A DNA stretch of 64,000 nt, taken from positions 67,904,968 to 67,968,967 of the forward strand of contig CM058044.1 of NCBI GenBank assembly GCA_030169165.1, in the 5' to 3' direction. The DNA comes from Centaurea solstitialis (taxonomy: Eukaryota > Streptophyta > Magnoliopsida > Asterales > Asteraceae). Positions 47,047 through 57,739 of the stretch are shown here, piece by piece. Each line of letters opens with the position of its first letter. The first letter of the stretch is position 1. The position numbers and the translations under genes are program-made. The notes under the pieces were generated by a model that worked only from the letters and a program-made list of their open reading frames with translations, searched no databases and had not been told where the DNA came from.

Positions 47047-48482
47047 TGTAACATCCCATTTTCCAAAAACATTCTTTAAAAGGAAAAGTAACCAAAATTC
47101 TCATATCAAGCGGAAGCTCGTCCAACTTACATCCAAAACAACAAGTTGAAGCTTTAAACCATAAACCAACTCGAACTTAAAAGTAATTGTTTAAGAAAGA
47201 GTAATAGAAATCCAGTTTAGAAACATAAAAGAGTTCATCATCCATTAAAACTTGTCCTCCTAGCTATCCCGACTGAACCGCGGTCCCGGAGCCTCAGACG
47301 GTAGCCTTCTCCTTTCCCTTACGGGAAGTACCTGCCACTAAAAGATAGAACAACAACGGGGTAAGCATAAAGCTTAGTGAGCACACACATAACCACTTAC
47401 CACCATGCTACACAATCACTTTACAAGCAATTAACATATCATGCAAACTCCAACCTTCCCTACGGCTCAACACCATAAAGGAAGGACATATGACACTGGT
47501 ACCAGGCCTCTCCAAATTCCCTAGGGGTATCACTACCACCATAGGTACTCTCCCAAGTCCCCGAAGGAACACATCACATAATCACATGCAAACATAACCA
47601 TGTACACATAATAACAAGGGTTAGTGAAGTACTCACCTGTCGGTTGCTAGCAAACAAGACTCTCCACAAGTTAAAACGATCACTTGCAAACACCTAAGCA
47701 AGCATAGAAACATAACTCATCAACTTAGTCCAAAAAGGACCACTCGACATTCCAAACCGAAAAGCTAGCCTTAGACATAGCTAGGCTAGTCCGATTGACC
47801 TCAAACTCTAGGCCTCATCCTCTCATAACATCCCTAACATGATCCCATAGCCCAATCTCCGAAAAGAAGAAAATAAAATTTTGAAATTTGGCAGAGAGTT
47901 GCGCGGCCTGCTCCCGCGACCTCAGGTCGCGGGGCCAGGTCGCGGGCTTTTCCAGCCTGCACTCCCTCTCTCGCGACCTGCCTCGAATTCTGTGCCAAAA
48001 CTCCAATTTTCATACCATACACATCAACACATGATTTCTTAACATCTAGGGTCAATATCTAACAAATACATGCAAGTAATTCGACCCTAGAACCTCCCAA
48101 TTACAACAATTTGATGATCCAAGGATCATCAATTCACACCCAACCCTAACCATCATGACACTTTAAATTAAACTACAAAAGACATCTTAATCAACATAAA
48201 GTTCATACCTTAAGCGCAATTAGCGTAATTGCTAACACCCTTGACAATCACAAGCCTCAATTTCTCCTGGTCTGCCTTCCTTCAAGCGTACCCTAACTTC
48301 TCTCTCGTACGTTCTGAGAAAACTGCCTGGAGAGTGAGGGTTTTCCCTACTTAAACAACAATAGACACACTGCACCTTGAACTATCACAAATGACACTCC
48401 AGCCCCTCCACACCTAAAGCATGACAATTAATCACTTAAGTTGTCTAACCCAAGGTATAATAGAAAAAAAACGGGTGTTACA
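47047..48482 (-). repeat. 3' LTR (left) of the full-length Ty3/gypsy element
   Basis: 1436 bp, TGTAACATCCC...GGGTGTTACA. Compared with 53775-55198 I see about three substitutions, a 13-bp tandem duplication difference in the GC-rich block near 47930 and one base in a CT run. Confidence 0.95.
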
Positions 48483-48483
48483 A

Positions 48484-48499
48484 CTCTCCCCCACTTACC
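48484..48499 (-). promoter_or_regulatory. polypurine tract
   Basis: GGTAAGTGGGGGAGAG on the minus strand, one base before the 3' LTR. Confidence 0.85.
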
Positions 48500-48558
48500 G
48501 AGATTTCATCCCCGAAATCGACTAAGCTTGGAACAACTCGGGGTGGTTCCTCCGCATC

Positions 48559-51093
48559 TCATCCTCGGGCTCCCACGTCCACTCTGAACCCCTTCCGGTG
48601 CTCCCATTGGACCTTAACGATCCCTATCTCTTTATTCCTCAATGTCTTGGTCTTTCTTTCCAAGACAGCTACCGGCTTCTCCGCGTAGTTAAGCCGTTCG
48701 TCCACCTCAATATCCTCCAACGGTACAAAGGCCGATTCATCCGCTAAACATTTCCGAAGCTGGGACACATGGAAAGTGTCGTGTATCTGACTGAGTTCTG
48801 GTGGTAACTCAAGTCGATACGCAACCTTCCCAATACGAGCTACTATCACAAACGGCCCAATGAACCTTGGACCTAACTTCCCTCGCTTCCTGAACCGTAT
48901 CACCCCTTTCCATGGCGATACCTTCAGAAGCACTTTATCCCCCACACTAAACTCCAAATCTGAACGTCTCATGTCTGCATAGCTTTTCTGGCGACTTTGA
49001 GCTGCTTTCAGCCGTTCACGAATCTGCTGAATGCTCTCGGTCGTCCTCTGAACAATCTCCGTACTTCCTAACTCCCTCTGGCCAACCTCACCCCAGCAAA
49101 TAGGAGTTCTGCATCTCCTCCCATACAACATCTCGTAGGGAGGCATGCCGATACTGGCATGGAAGCTGTTATTGTAAGAGAATTCGACCAAGGGAAGATG
49201 AGATTCCCAACTGCCTCCAAAATCTAGTACACATGCCCGAAGCATGTCCTCGAGAGTCCGTATAGTCCTCTCACTCTGCCCGTCCGTCTGAGGGTGGAAA
49301 GCCGTGCTGAACTGAAGCTTAGTACCCAACTCCTCGTGAAATTTACTCCAAAAGCGTGAGGTGAACCGAACGTCTCGATCCGAGATCACCGTCACCGGCA
49401 CCCCGTGCCTCGCCACTATCTCCCGGACATAGATGTCCGCTAACACCTCTGAAGAAGAGGCCTCCCGAATCGCGATGAAGTGGGCACTCTTCGTCAGTCG
49501 GTCAACCACCACCCATATAGCGTCATGCTTCCTAACCGTCCTTGGTAGCCCGGTAACCAAGTCCATGGTCACGTGCTCCCATTTCCACTCGGGTATCTCC
49601 AAAGGTTGAAGTTTCCCATGTGGCTTCTGATGCTCCGCCTTGACCTTTAAGCATGTCAAACACTTCTCCACATACTTAGCCACATCTCTCTTCATGCCTG
49701 GCCACCAATAGTCGGTCCTCAAGTCACGGTACATTTTGGTGGCACCGGGATGGATTGAGAACTTCGACTTATGGGCCTCATCCAGAAGTGTCTGCCTCGC
49801 CTCGCACGAGGCTGGAACCCACACTCGTCCGTATCGAGTCAACAATCCCCGACTGTCAGCCGCCAACTGATCCACTTGACCCTTTATCCTCTCCCTTTTT
49901 TGATTATCAGCCTTAATCGCCTCCACTTGAGATTGACGTATCAACTCTATCAAGGAAGTCGACACGGTCAACCTCATACACGGTACTCGCAGTAGTAACA
50001 TACTCCCTTTTCGACTCAAAGCATCTGCCACCACATTTGCCTTTCCCGGGTGATAGAGGATCTCACAATCGTAGTCCTTTACCACCTCTAGCCACCTCCG
50101 CTGCCTCATGTTGAGGTTCTGCTGATCCATAAAATAGCGGAGACTCTTGTGATCCGTATAAATGGTACAGCGAACCCCATACAAGTAGTGTCGCCATAAC
50201 TTAAGTGCGAACACCACCGCAGCCAACTCCAAATCATGGGTCGGGTAGTTCACCTCATGCGTCTTTAACTGACGAGACGCATAGGCGATCACCCGCCCCC
50301 TCTGCATAAGGACGCAGCCTAACCCGTGATATGAGGCATCACAGTAGACCGTCAGGTCCTCTACTCCCTCCGGTAAGGTCAAAACCGGAGCCTCACACAA
50401 CTTCCTCCTCAACGTATCGAAAGCTACCTCTTGCTCCTCACCCCAAACAAAGCGCTCACTCTTCCTCGTCAACCTGGTCAACGGAACAGCTATCTTGGAG
50501 AAGTCCTGGATAAACCGGCGGTAATAACCGGCCAATCCAAGGAAACTCCTAACCTCCGTGGGAGTCTTCGGCGTCTCCCACCTCATCACCGCCTCCACTT
50601 TCGCTGGGTCTACCTTTATGCCTTCTCGGTTTACAAGATGCCCCAGAAATTGGACTTTTTGCAACCAGAAGTCACATTTGGAGAATTTCACGTAAAGCTT
50701 CTCTTTACGCAAAACCTCCAACACCTCTCGCAAATGCTCCACATGCTCCTCCTTCGATTTGGAGTAGATCAGTATATCGTCTATGAAAACAATCACTGAT
50801 CTATCCAACATCGGTCTGCAAACCCTGTTCATCAGGTCCATGAACGCCGCCGGTGCGTTCGTCAAGCCGAAGGGCATTACAACGAACTCAAAATGCCCAT
50901 ATCTGGTCCGGAAAGCTGTCTTGTGCACATCCTCCTCTCGAACCTTCAACTGGTGGTACCCCGGACGAAGATCTATCTTCGAGAACCAAGCGGCTCCCTG
51001 AAGCTGATCGAAGAGATCATCAATCCTCGGAAGTGGGTATCTGTTCTTCACCGTGAGCTTATTGAGCTCTCGGTAGTCGATACACATCCGCAT
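48559..51093 (-). CDS. Pol part: reverse transcriptase, RNase H, integrase
   Basis: 844 codons counted from the first in-frame Met; this Met is not a natural start, because the frame is joined to gag-protease upstream. RT: KNRYPLPRIDDL, FSKIDLRPGYHQ, MPFGLTNAPAAF and the catalytic VIVFIDDILIYS (~residue 100). RNase H: TVYCDASYHGLG, HDLELAAVVFAL and TDHKSL. Integrase: HPGATKMYRDL, C-x2-C zinc motif (CLTCLK), then the DDE core in TMDLVTGLP, ISDRDVRF and DGQSERT. The tail (EKPVAVLERK, VKVQWEHRKG) is the start of a chromodomain-type end. At a GGGG run (48589-48592) the frame shifts and stops at 48559, while another frame stays open to about 48522. The element would therefore lack a proper chromodomain unless this base is an error. 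Confidence 0.93.
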   Translation of the reverse strand: MRMCIDYRELNKLTVKNRYPLPRIDDLFDQLQGAAWFSKIDLRPGYHQLKVREEDVHKTAFRTRYGHFEFVVMPFGLTNAPAAFMDLMNRVCRPMLDRSVIVFIDDILIYSKSKEEHVEHLREVLEVLRKEKLYVKFSKCDFWLQKVQFLGHLVNREGIKVDPAKVEAVMRWETPKTPTEVRSFLGLAGYYRRFIQDFSKIAVPLTRLTRKSERFVWGEEQEVAFDTLRRKLCEAPVLTLPEGVEDLTVYCDASYHGLGCVLMQRGRVIAYASRQLKTHEVNYPTHDLELAAVVFALKLWRHYLYGVRCTIYTDHKSLRYFMDQQNLNMRQRRWLEVVKDYDCEILYHPGKANVVADALSRKGSMLLLRVPCMRLTVSTSLIELIRQSQVEAIKADNQKRERIKGQVDQLAADSRGLLTRYGRVWVPASCEARQTLLDEAHKSKFSIHPGATKMYRDLRTDYWWPGMKRDVAKYVEKCLTCLKVKAEHQKPHGKLQPLEIPEWKWEHVTMDLVTGLPRTVRKHDAIWVVVDRLTKSAHFIAIREASSSEVLADIYVREIVARHGVPVTVISDRDVRFTSRFWSKFHEELGTKLQFSTAFHPQTDGQSERTIRTLEDMLRACVLDFGGSWESHLPLVEFSYNNSFHASIGMPPYEMLYGRRCRTPICWGEVGQRELGSTEIVQRTTESIQQIRERLKAAQSRQKSYADMRRSDLEFSVGDKVLLKVSPWKGVIRFRKRGKLGPRFIGPFVIVARIGKVAYRLELPPELSQIHDTFHVSQLRKCLADESAFVPLEDIEVDERLNYAEKPVAVLERKTKTLRNKEIGIVKVQWEHRKGFRVDVGARG

Positions 51094-53017
51094 CGACCCA
51101 TCCTTCTTCTTGACAAACAGGATTGGGGCCCCCCCAAGGTGAGGTGCTCGGGCGAATGAACCCCTTATCCAACAACTCCTCCAACTGCTTGGATAGCTCT
51201 TGCATCTCCGGTGGGGCTAACCGATACGGGGCCTTTGCTATCGGCGCCGCCCCCGGAACAAGGTCTATCCGAAACTCCACCTGCCTCTCGGGTGGAACGC
51301 CAGGCAAGTCATCCGGGAATACATCCGGATACTCGCTGACCACCGGTACATCTGCAACTGTCGCCTTCCTTGCCTCTTCTCGACTGTCGATCACATACGC
51401 CAAGAAGCTATGCCCTCCGTGAAGAACATGCTTCCTAGCCTTAGCTAGCGTACACAACTTTGGTAATTTCTTCCGTCTTTCGCTCAGGATAGTTAATTCT
51501 CCCCCACTTGGGTTCCGAATCACTACCCGCTCGTTCTCGCAATCAATATGACCTCCATTCCTACCCAACCAATCTACTCCTACTACTACATTGATCTCCC
51601 TCATAGGAATTGGGATGAGATCAATTCTGAACTTGACTCCAAAAATCTCTATTATGCTGTTTCTATACACATGCTTACATAACCGATACTTCTGAGCTGC
51701 TATCTCTACTTCTAGCGGGCTGTCTAATCTACCTCTTACATGCATGAAGTTCTTACAAAAAGCATACGACACAAATGACTTGCTAGCACCCGAATCGAAT
51801 AACACAAGAGCAGGTACAGAGTTGACAGGAAAAGTACCTGTCACCACGTCCGGCTCCTCCCTGGCCTCCTCGGCCGTCAACTGAAACACCCTAGCGCGGG
51901 TCCTCGGTGCCTCTACCTTCTTGCCTGAGCTCTCCGTCTTCACTGGCGCTACTCCCGACGTCTGAGTTGCCCCATCAGACTGAGGGCACTCATTCGCTAC
52001 ATGACCCGGTCGGAAGCATTTGAAACATAGCCTCATGGTCACCTTGCAATCCTTGCTGAAATGGCCCGGTTGCCCGCATTTGAAACAGGTTCCCGACCCC
52101 ATCCGACACTCCCCCAAGTGATGTCGTCCACACTTAGGGCAGTTCGGAAACTCCTTCTTCACCACTACCCGGGGCTCTGTCGGGTTAAACTTCTTCGCCG
52201 GCTGAGTCTGCGTCTGAACCGTCTCTGCTTTCTTCCTCTTACCCTGCCTCTCGAGCTCTAGCTCCCGAATCCTAGCCACCTCGTGCATGCGATGGAAGGT
52301 CTTGCACTCTGACATCACCACAAATTCCCGAATCTCGGGCTTCAGAACCTCCACATAGCGAGACATCTTCATTCGCTCACTTGCCACGTACTCAGGGCAA
52401 AAGAGCGAACGCTCCAGAAATAGATCGGTGATTTCATTCACCGTCTCCGTCGTCTGCTTCATAGCCAGAAATTCCCCAGTCAACCTCTCTACCTCCACCT
52501 GAGGCACGTACTGCTCATTGAACAGTTCCTTGAACTGTTCCCAAGTCATCACAGCAATCTGCTCCGGAGTCCGCGTCCGGTTGATCAAGTTCCACCAATC
52601 TTTCGCCGCTTTTCTCAACAGGTTCGAGGCATAACGAACCTTCATCTCCTCTGAACATGAACTGGTGAGGAAAGCTCCCTCCACCTCAGATATCCAGCGA
52701 GAGCTGGCCACCGGGTCCTTCTGCCCGTTAAATTGTGGTGGCTGACAAGCCGAGAAGTCCTTATAGGTAACGACTCTCGACTGTCCTCCACCAGACCCTC
52801 CCGAGCCACTAGGCCTTGCGGCCACGGCTGCCTCTACAACTGTCTCCACCTGGCTGCGCATCTCATTCTTCAGCTCCTCCTTCATCTGGGCAAAATAGCC
52901 CGGTAACATATCATGTAGTGCCTCTCCCACCTCCGCTGCTATCATCTCCCTCAGGTTAGCGGTTTCCTGCTCCTCTTCCGTGACTACCTTCTTGCCCTTC
53001 TTTGCTGGTCTCCCCAT
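51059..53017 (-). CDS. Gag-protease part of the Ty3/gypsy polyprotein
   Basis: 652 codons. The N-terminal third is acidic and basic with the gag core (PPQFNGQKDP, WISEVEGAF, KAAKDWWN, WEQFKELFNEQYVP). Around residues 300-355 there are three CCHC zinc knuckles (CPKCGRHHLGEC, CFKCGQPGHFSKDC, CFKCFRPGHVANEC). An aspartic protease follows (LFDSGASKSFVS, ~residue 410). The final part is the linker to RT (VPVVSEYPDVFPDDLPG, FIRPSTSPWG). After that motif the frame changes at a run of seven C on the plus strand (51129-51135), so the last ~20 residues are not native and the pol frame takes over. In relatives gag and pol are one frame, so this indel is a mutation or consensus error rather than programmed frameshifting. 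Confidence 0.93.
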   Translation of the reverse strand: MGRPAKKGKKVVTEEEQETANLREMIAAEVGEALHDMLPGYFAQMKEELKNEMRSQVETVVEAAVAARPSGSGGSGGGQSRVVTYKDFSACQPPQFNGQKDPVASSRWISEVEGAFLTSSCSEEMKVRYASNLLRKAAKDWWNLINRTRTPEQIAVMTWEQFKELFNEQYVPQVEVERLTGEFLAMKQTTETVNEITDLFLERSLFCPEYVASERMKMSRYVEVLKPEIREFVVMSECKTFHRMHEVARIRELELERQGKRKKAETVQTQTQPAKKFNPTEPRVVVKKEFPNCPKCGRHHLGECRMGSGTCFKCGQPGHFSKDCKVTMRLCFKCFRPGHVANECPQSDGATQTSGVAPVKTESSGKKVEAPRTRARVFQLTAEEAREEPDVVTGTFPVNSVPALVLFDSGASKSFVSYAFCKNFMHVRGRLDSPLEVEIAAQKYRLCKHVYRNSIIEIFGVKFRIDLIPIPMREINVVVGVDWLGRNGGHIDCENERVVIRNPSGGELTILSERRKKLPKLCTLAKARKHVLHGGHSFLAYVIDSREEARKATVADVPVVSEYPDVFPDDLPGVPPERQVEFRIDLVPGAAPIAKAPYRLAPPEMQELSKQLEELLDKGFIRPSTSPWGGPNPVCQEEGWVDADVYRLPRAQ

Positions 53018-53759
53018 ACTGATTCATAAAACACATAACTTTAAATACCACATAACTCTCCCTCCCGTCCCATGCTAGCTCGAGCCAATGGCTCTAACTT
53101 CACATCTCTCCTCTCTACATGCTCCTTAAGGGGTCTACTAGACACTCGATGGACACACACGTGGGTCCTATCATGCCACTACCCCTCCCCAAACAACATC
53201 GTTGGTTCATAGAACTCTGGTAACCATGTCAATTCCCAACATGTACAGTGTATTTGCAATGATATGGGCCCTTATACCATTGTAACTACACCCTACATGC
53301 CTAGCCTCAACACCATTACTTAAGTTCGAATCCCCTACTTAGTTGTCATGCACATAACCATACCTTAAACTTTCATAAATAACGATCAATCACATACATA
53401 ACAATGTCATGCTTCTACTCCTACCACATATCTGTAAGCCTAAGTAAGGCTTGCATGCATACACATAGTCATAACAGTTATCATACAGTTCATACTCAAA
53501 ATTAACTGCGTGCACTAGTAATTCACATATCTAGTGCTCATATCTTACACATGCTATACATTTATATCATAACATAACAACATGTTCAACAAAGAGGTTA
53601 GTGTGCTCACCCCCGTCCTGATGCTCCGGTCTGCAGTTCAGTCTTACTATCCATCTCCCATAAAACATTTCGTTGGTTACTTTTATTTACAGAAATACAA
53701 GCTTTTGGTTTAAGTCCAAGTATCCACCACTTGTGAATACTTGATTCTCTTAAACCTAG
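53018..53759 (-). other. untranslated leader of the Ty3/gypsy element
   Basis: About 740 bp between primer site and gag. It aligns with the leader of the element at 25-33 kb (for example the GGGCCC.TATCATTGCAAAT block at 53252-53285 and 27436-27465), proving common ancestry of the two. Confidence 0.75.
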
Positions 53760-53771
53760 GCTCTGATACCA
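53760..53771 (-). promoter_or_regulatory. primer binding site (tRNA-iMet)
   Basis: TGGTATCAGAGC on the minus strand, three bases after the 5' LTR. Confidence 0.9.
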
Positions 53772-53774
53772 ACT

Positions 53775-55198
53775 TGTAACATCCCATTTTCCAAAAACAT
53801 TCTTTAAAAGGAAAAGTAACCAAAATTCTCATATCAAGCGGAAGCTCGTCCAACTTACATCCAAAACAACAAGTTGAAGCTTTAAACCATAAACCAACTC
53901 GAACTTAAAAGTAATTGTTTAAGAAAGAGTAATAGAAATCCAGTTTAGAAACATAAAAGAGTTCATCATCCATTAAAACTTGTCCTCCTAGCTATCCCGA
54001 CTGAACCGCGGTCCCGGAGCCTCAGACGGTAGCCTTCTCCTTTCCCTTACGGGAAGTACCTGCCACTAAAAGATAGAACAACAACGGGGTAAGCATAAAG
54101 CTTAGTGAGCACACACATAACCACTTACCACCATGCTACACAATCACTTTACAAGCAATTAACATATCATGCAAACTCCAACCTTCCCTACGGCTCAACA
54201 CCATAAAGGAAGGACATATGACACTGGTACCAGGCCTCTCCAAATTCCCTAGGGGTATCACTACCACCATAGGTACTCTCCCAAGTCCCCGAAGGAACAC
54301 ATCACATAATCACATGCAAACATAACCATGTACACATAATAACAAGGGTTAGTGAAGTACTCACCTGTCGGTTGCTAGCAAACAAGACTCTCCACAAGTT
54401 AAAACGATCACTTGCAAACACCTAAGCAAGCATAGAAACATAACTCATCAACTTAGTCCAAAAAGGACCACTCGACATTCCAAACCGAAAAGCTAGCCTT
54501 AGACATAGCTAGGCTAGTCCGATTGACCTCAAACTCTAGGCCTCATCCTCTCATAACATCCCTAACATGATCCCATAGCCCAATCTCCAAAAGGAAGAAA
54601 ATAAAATTTTGAAATTTGGCAGAGAGTTGCGCGGCCTGCTCCCGCGACCTCAGGTCGCGGGCTTTTCCAGCCTGCACTCCCTCTCTCGCGACCTGCCTCG
54701 AATTCTGTGCCAAAACTCCAATTTTCATACCATACACATCAACACATGATTTCTTAACATCTAGGGTCAATATCTAACAAATACATGCAAGTAATTCGAC
54801 CCTAGAACCTCCCAATTACAACAATTTGATGATCCAAGGATCATCAATTCACACCCAACCCTAACCATCATGACACTTCAAATTAAACTACAAAAGACAT
54901 CTTAATCAACATAAAGTTCATACCTTAAGCGCAATTAGCGTAATTGCTAACACCCTTGACAATCACAAGCCTCAATTTCTCCTGGTCTGCCTTCCTTCAA
55001 GCGTACCCTAACTCTCTCTCTCGTACGTTCTGAGAAAACTGCCTGGAGAGTGAGGGTTTTCCCTACTTAAACAACAATAGACACACTGCACCTTGAACTA
55101 TCACAAATGACACTCCAGCCCCTCCACACCTAAAGCATGACAATTAATCACTTAAGTTGTCTAACCCAAGGTATAATAGAAAAAAAACGGGTGTTACA
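53775..55198 (-). repeat. 5' LTR (right) of the full-length Ty3/gypsy element
   Basis: 1424 bp, near-identical to 47047-48482. It lacks the 13-bp extra GC-rich unit. At 54641-54661 there is a perfect 10-bp-arm palindrome (CCCGCGACCT / AGGTCGCGGG). Confidence 0.95.
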
Positions 55199-55203
55199 TA
55201 AGT

Positions 55204-56025
55204 CACCTTTTTTAAAAGCTACTATGAGTAGCGTTTGATGACTTATGGAAATTATTACTATTCTTTTTCCAAATATACCCTTGCTTTAATTACTTTTACC
55301 CATCCCTAAAAAAACCCATCAGATAAAACTTTTTGCATTCTTCTTCTTCTTGGTTCTTCCTCAAGAACAAGACAAATGAAGTGAATGATTCTCCATATTG
55401 CATTGGTTCTTCCTCAATATCTCTTTCAAATCTGCAGTTAAAAGGTAAAATTTGTTTCATTATTCACCATCTCTATTAAATCTTTGTTTATTAGTATTGT
55501 TTCATTTTATGTTTTTTTATTATATTTTTGTCATCATCTCATTGTAACAGTGTATTCTCTTTGAAACCAACCTGGTACATTCACTCATGTTAGTTTGATT
55601 CAAGAAAAGGGATGAAAGATGAATATAAATATAATAAACTCCCCAAACCCCCAATTTTAGATTCCTTGAATATAGATATAATAAAAACCTAAAAATGAAT
55701 TCTTAAGTTGTTGGATTTGCTAGAAGTTTTGAGACACAAAATTATTAATAAAGAAAATATTCATTAATAAGATATACAAATTTATCATATACAAATGTGT
55801 TTTTAAATAAAAGTGAAATCTGAGTGAACAGTACCAAAATACTATTATTGAGTTGGAGAATTCTATTTATAAATTGAAATAGTATCATGAACTAACTGTT
55901 TAGCTTTACTTATTTTTAGTTTGTTCAATATGACTACTCTTTGATTGAGTTAGCACATGATTTGCTTGGATTGATTTATATACTTCTTTCATGTCTTACA
56001 CGTGGTGTCAATATAGGGATAAAAT
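55204..56025. other. 5' side of the MYB-like ORF within the TIR element
   Basis: AT-rich, no protein domain recognised. It contains CTTCTTCTTCTTGG pyrimidine tracts near 55340 that might be leader sequence. Confidence 0.4.
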
Positions 56026-56777
56026 ATGTCAGCTAAGAATGATGTTGATGGGGTACCTATTATCTGGACCGACGAATATGTTGCAATCTTTTGTGATGTA
56101 TGTATCAATTTCATCACCAAGAATGGACGTGGTCAAACTTTTAGGTGGCGTGATATACATGATGAGTTTACGGACAAAATTGGTAAAAGATGTTACCTCA
56201 AAAGCTTAAAAAATAAATATGATACAATGAAAAAGGATTGGCGTCTTTGGAAATATTTAAAAAGAGGAGAAACCGGTTTAGGTTGGAATCCCACATCCGG
56301 GAGGCTTGATTGTTCGGATGCATGGTGGGAAAATAAGCTAAAGGTATTACTTAAGAAAATTTAATCTTATTATTATTATTAGTTGATATTTGAATTATAA
56401 TATCTTATTAATTTATTATTTAGGAGAAACCTGAAGCTAAAAAGTTTCGATTTAAGGGAGTTTCTCCGCTAGTTGAAGAAAAATGAGATCATTTGTTCGG
56501 GGATGCCGTGACAACAGGGGAGAGTTGTGTAGCACCTTCATTAACTCCAGAATCGGTTAGTCAATCGGTTAGTCAAGTGGAGGAGATTCAAGATAAAGAA
56601 GGTGAGATTCAAGGTAAAGAACATGGGACTTATAATGACTGTTCCCCACATTCTAATATATTAGAAAGTTTAGAAAATCAAGAAGTTGGATTTTGGCAAA
56701 ATTTGTTGGAAGATGTTAGAGATACTATTGCACCAAATATGTTTAGTTATCATAAAATAAATATAACAATCTTTTAA
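56026..56777 (+). pseudogene. MYB/SANT-like (Myb_DNA-bind_3) protein, in-frame stop
   Basis: Exon 56026-56343, intron 56344-56423 (GTATTA...TTATTTAG, 80 bp), exon 56424-56777. The first exon encodes a trihelix-type MYB/SANT-like domain: WTDEYVAIFCDVCINFI, FRWRDIHDEF, LKSLKNKYDTMKKDW, WNPTSGRLDCSDAWWENK. This layout is that of plant L10-interacting MYB-like proteins and of the DNA-binding protein of PIF/Harbinger transposons. Exon 2 starts EKPEAKKFRFKG and continues to LFGDAVTTGES, but a TGA at 56484-56486 interrupts it just before DHLFGD. Downstream the frame remains open to 56777. The full product would be about 223 aa, so the gene is probably inactive or truncated to about 126 aa. Confidence 0.8.
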
Positions 56778-57290
56778 AAATGTTTATGTAACTTACCTAA
56801 AATTAAAGCTACATTTTTTCATAGATAATTAAAATAGGTTAAATATTTTAATAAAAAGGTTTGATCTAATTCTTAATTATATTATTTTAAAATTACTAAT
56901 TACTTAGAATATATAAAGTTGATGAATTTTATTTTATTATAAGTAAACTTAATTTAAATCATAAATTAATGTAGATTTTCTTTTGAATTTGTTTTAACAA
57001 ATTTTAAAACTATAGTATATATATAATAACAAATTTTATATTATTTCAATTAAAATTTTATATTATTTAATTTCGTTATTATCTTATTTGTATTAATAAA
57101 CATATTATATTGTTAAAAAATTATTTTAATTATATTATTAAAATTTTATCTTAATTATAGTAAAACATATTTGTGATTGACTAATTATTCTTGATGTCGT
57201 TTTTGGTCATTTTACATATTCATAAGCTATTTTTGGTCAAACATATTATGTTCATTTGCTAGCTTATCAGGTAGTTTGCCAAACATAGCC
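56778..57290. other. AT-rich 3' side of the TIR element
   Basis: Very AT-rich; the terminal repeat lies at its right end (57240-57290). Confidence 0.45.
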
Positions 57291-57464
57291 TACGTTTTAT
57301 GCTTGGTGTATATTCGGCAAATTCCACCTTTAAGGTGGGGAGTTTTTTGGTTGATTTGATGAAACAAAACAATTGCAACTAAAAAATATTTATAAATTTA
57401 TTACATAAACATATTTGACGACATCTAATATAGAAGAATAATAAAAAAAAGTATTACATAATTA

Positions 57465-57524
57465 ATGGTTGTGATGGGTTTACACGGTTCACACAAAATA
57501 GTAAGTTTGTAAAATAAGAGGACC

Positions 57525-57583
<59 letters not shown>

Positions 57584-57610
57584 CAGAGAGAGACAGAGAG
57601 TTCAAGGGGG
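57465..57610. repeat. element end and GA/TA microsatellite
   Basis: ATGGGTTTACACGGTTCACAC at the left resembles the inverted repeat at 33146. It is followed by (CT)n(TA)n(GA)n. Only one element end is recognisable. Confidence 0.5.
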
Positions 57611-57739
57611 AAACCTTTAAAAATATAAATTAAGAAGCAACTTTATAGCCATTCATCTGCACTGTATGTAGGTATTCACGTGTGTATTATGTTCCTTACT
57701 TTTTTGGTACTTAATAATGCACAAGAGCAAAATATTGTT

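Larger units (their letters stand above)
47047..55198 (-). mobile_element. full-length Ty3/gypsy LTR retrotransposon (chromovirus, Tekay/Del-like)
   Basis: 8152 bp on the minus strand, flanked by the 5-bp duplication TAAGT (47042-47046 and 55199-55203). Order on the minus strand: 5' LTR, tRNA-iMet primer site, leader, gag with three zinc knuckles, protease, RT, RNase H, integrase, chromodomain remnant, polypurine tract, 3' LTR. The domain order and C-terminal chromodomain-like tail point to the chromovirus branch, probably Tekay/Del. The LTRs are almost identical, so insertion is recent. Coding is interrupted by two single-base indels. Confidence 0.95.
46691..57290. mobile_element. PIF/Harbinger-like element with MYB-like ORF, split by an LTR element
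   Basis: Left end GGGTTGTATTTGGCAAAAAT and right end (other strand) GGCTATGTTTGGCAAACTAC are similar inverted termini, followed on both sides by AAGCTAGCTTAT/TAAGCTAGC motifs. Removing the LTR element (47047-55198) and one TAAGT leaves about 2.4 kb with a MYB/SANT-like ORF at 56026. PIF/Harbinger elements commonly carry such a DNA-binding protein beside the transposase, which is missing here. No clean TWA duplication was found. Confidence 0.5.

Noticed and set aside
51059..51135. Programmed frameshift between gag and pol
   Set aside because: Related plant chromoviruses generally use one frame, and the break falls between protease and RT at a seven-base C run without a slippery-site-plus-stop arrangement; an indel is more likely.
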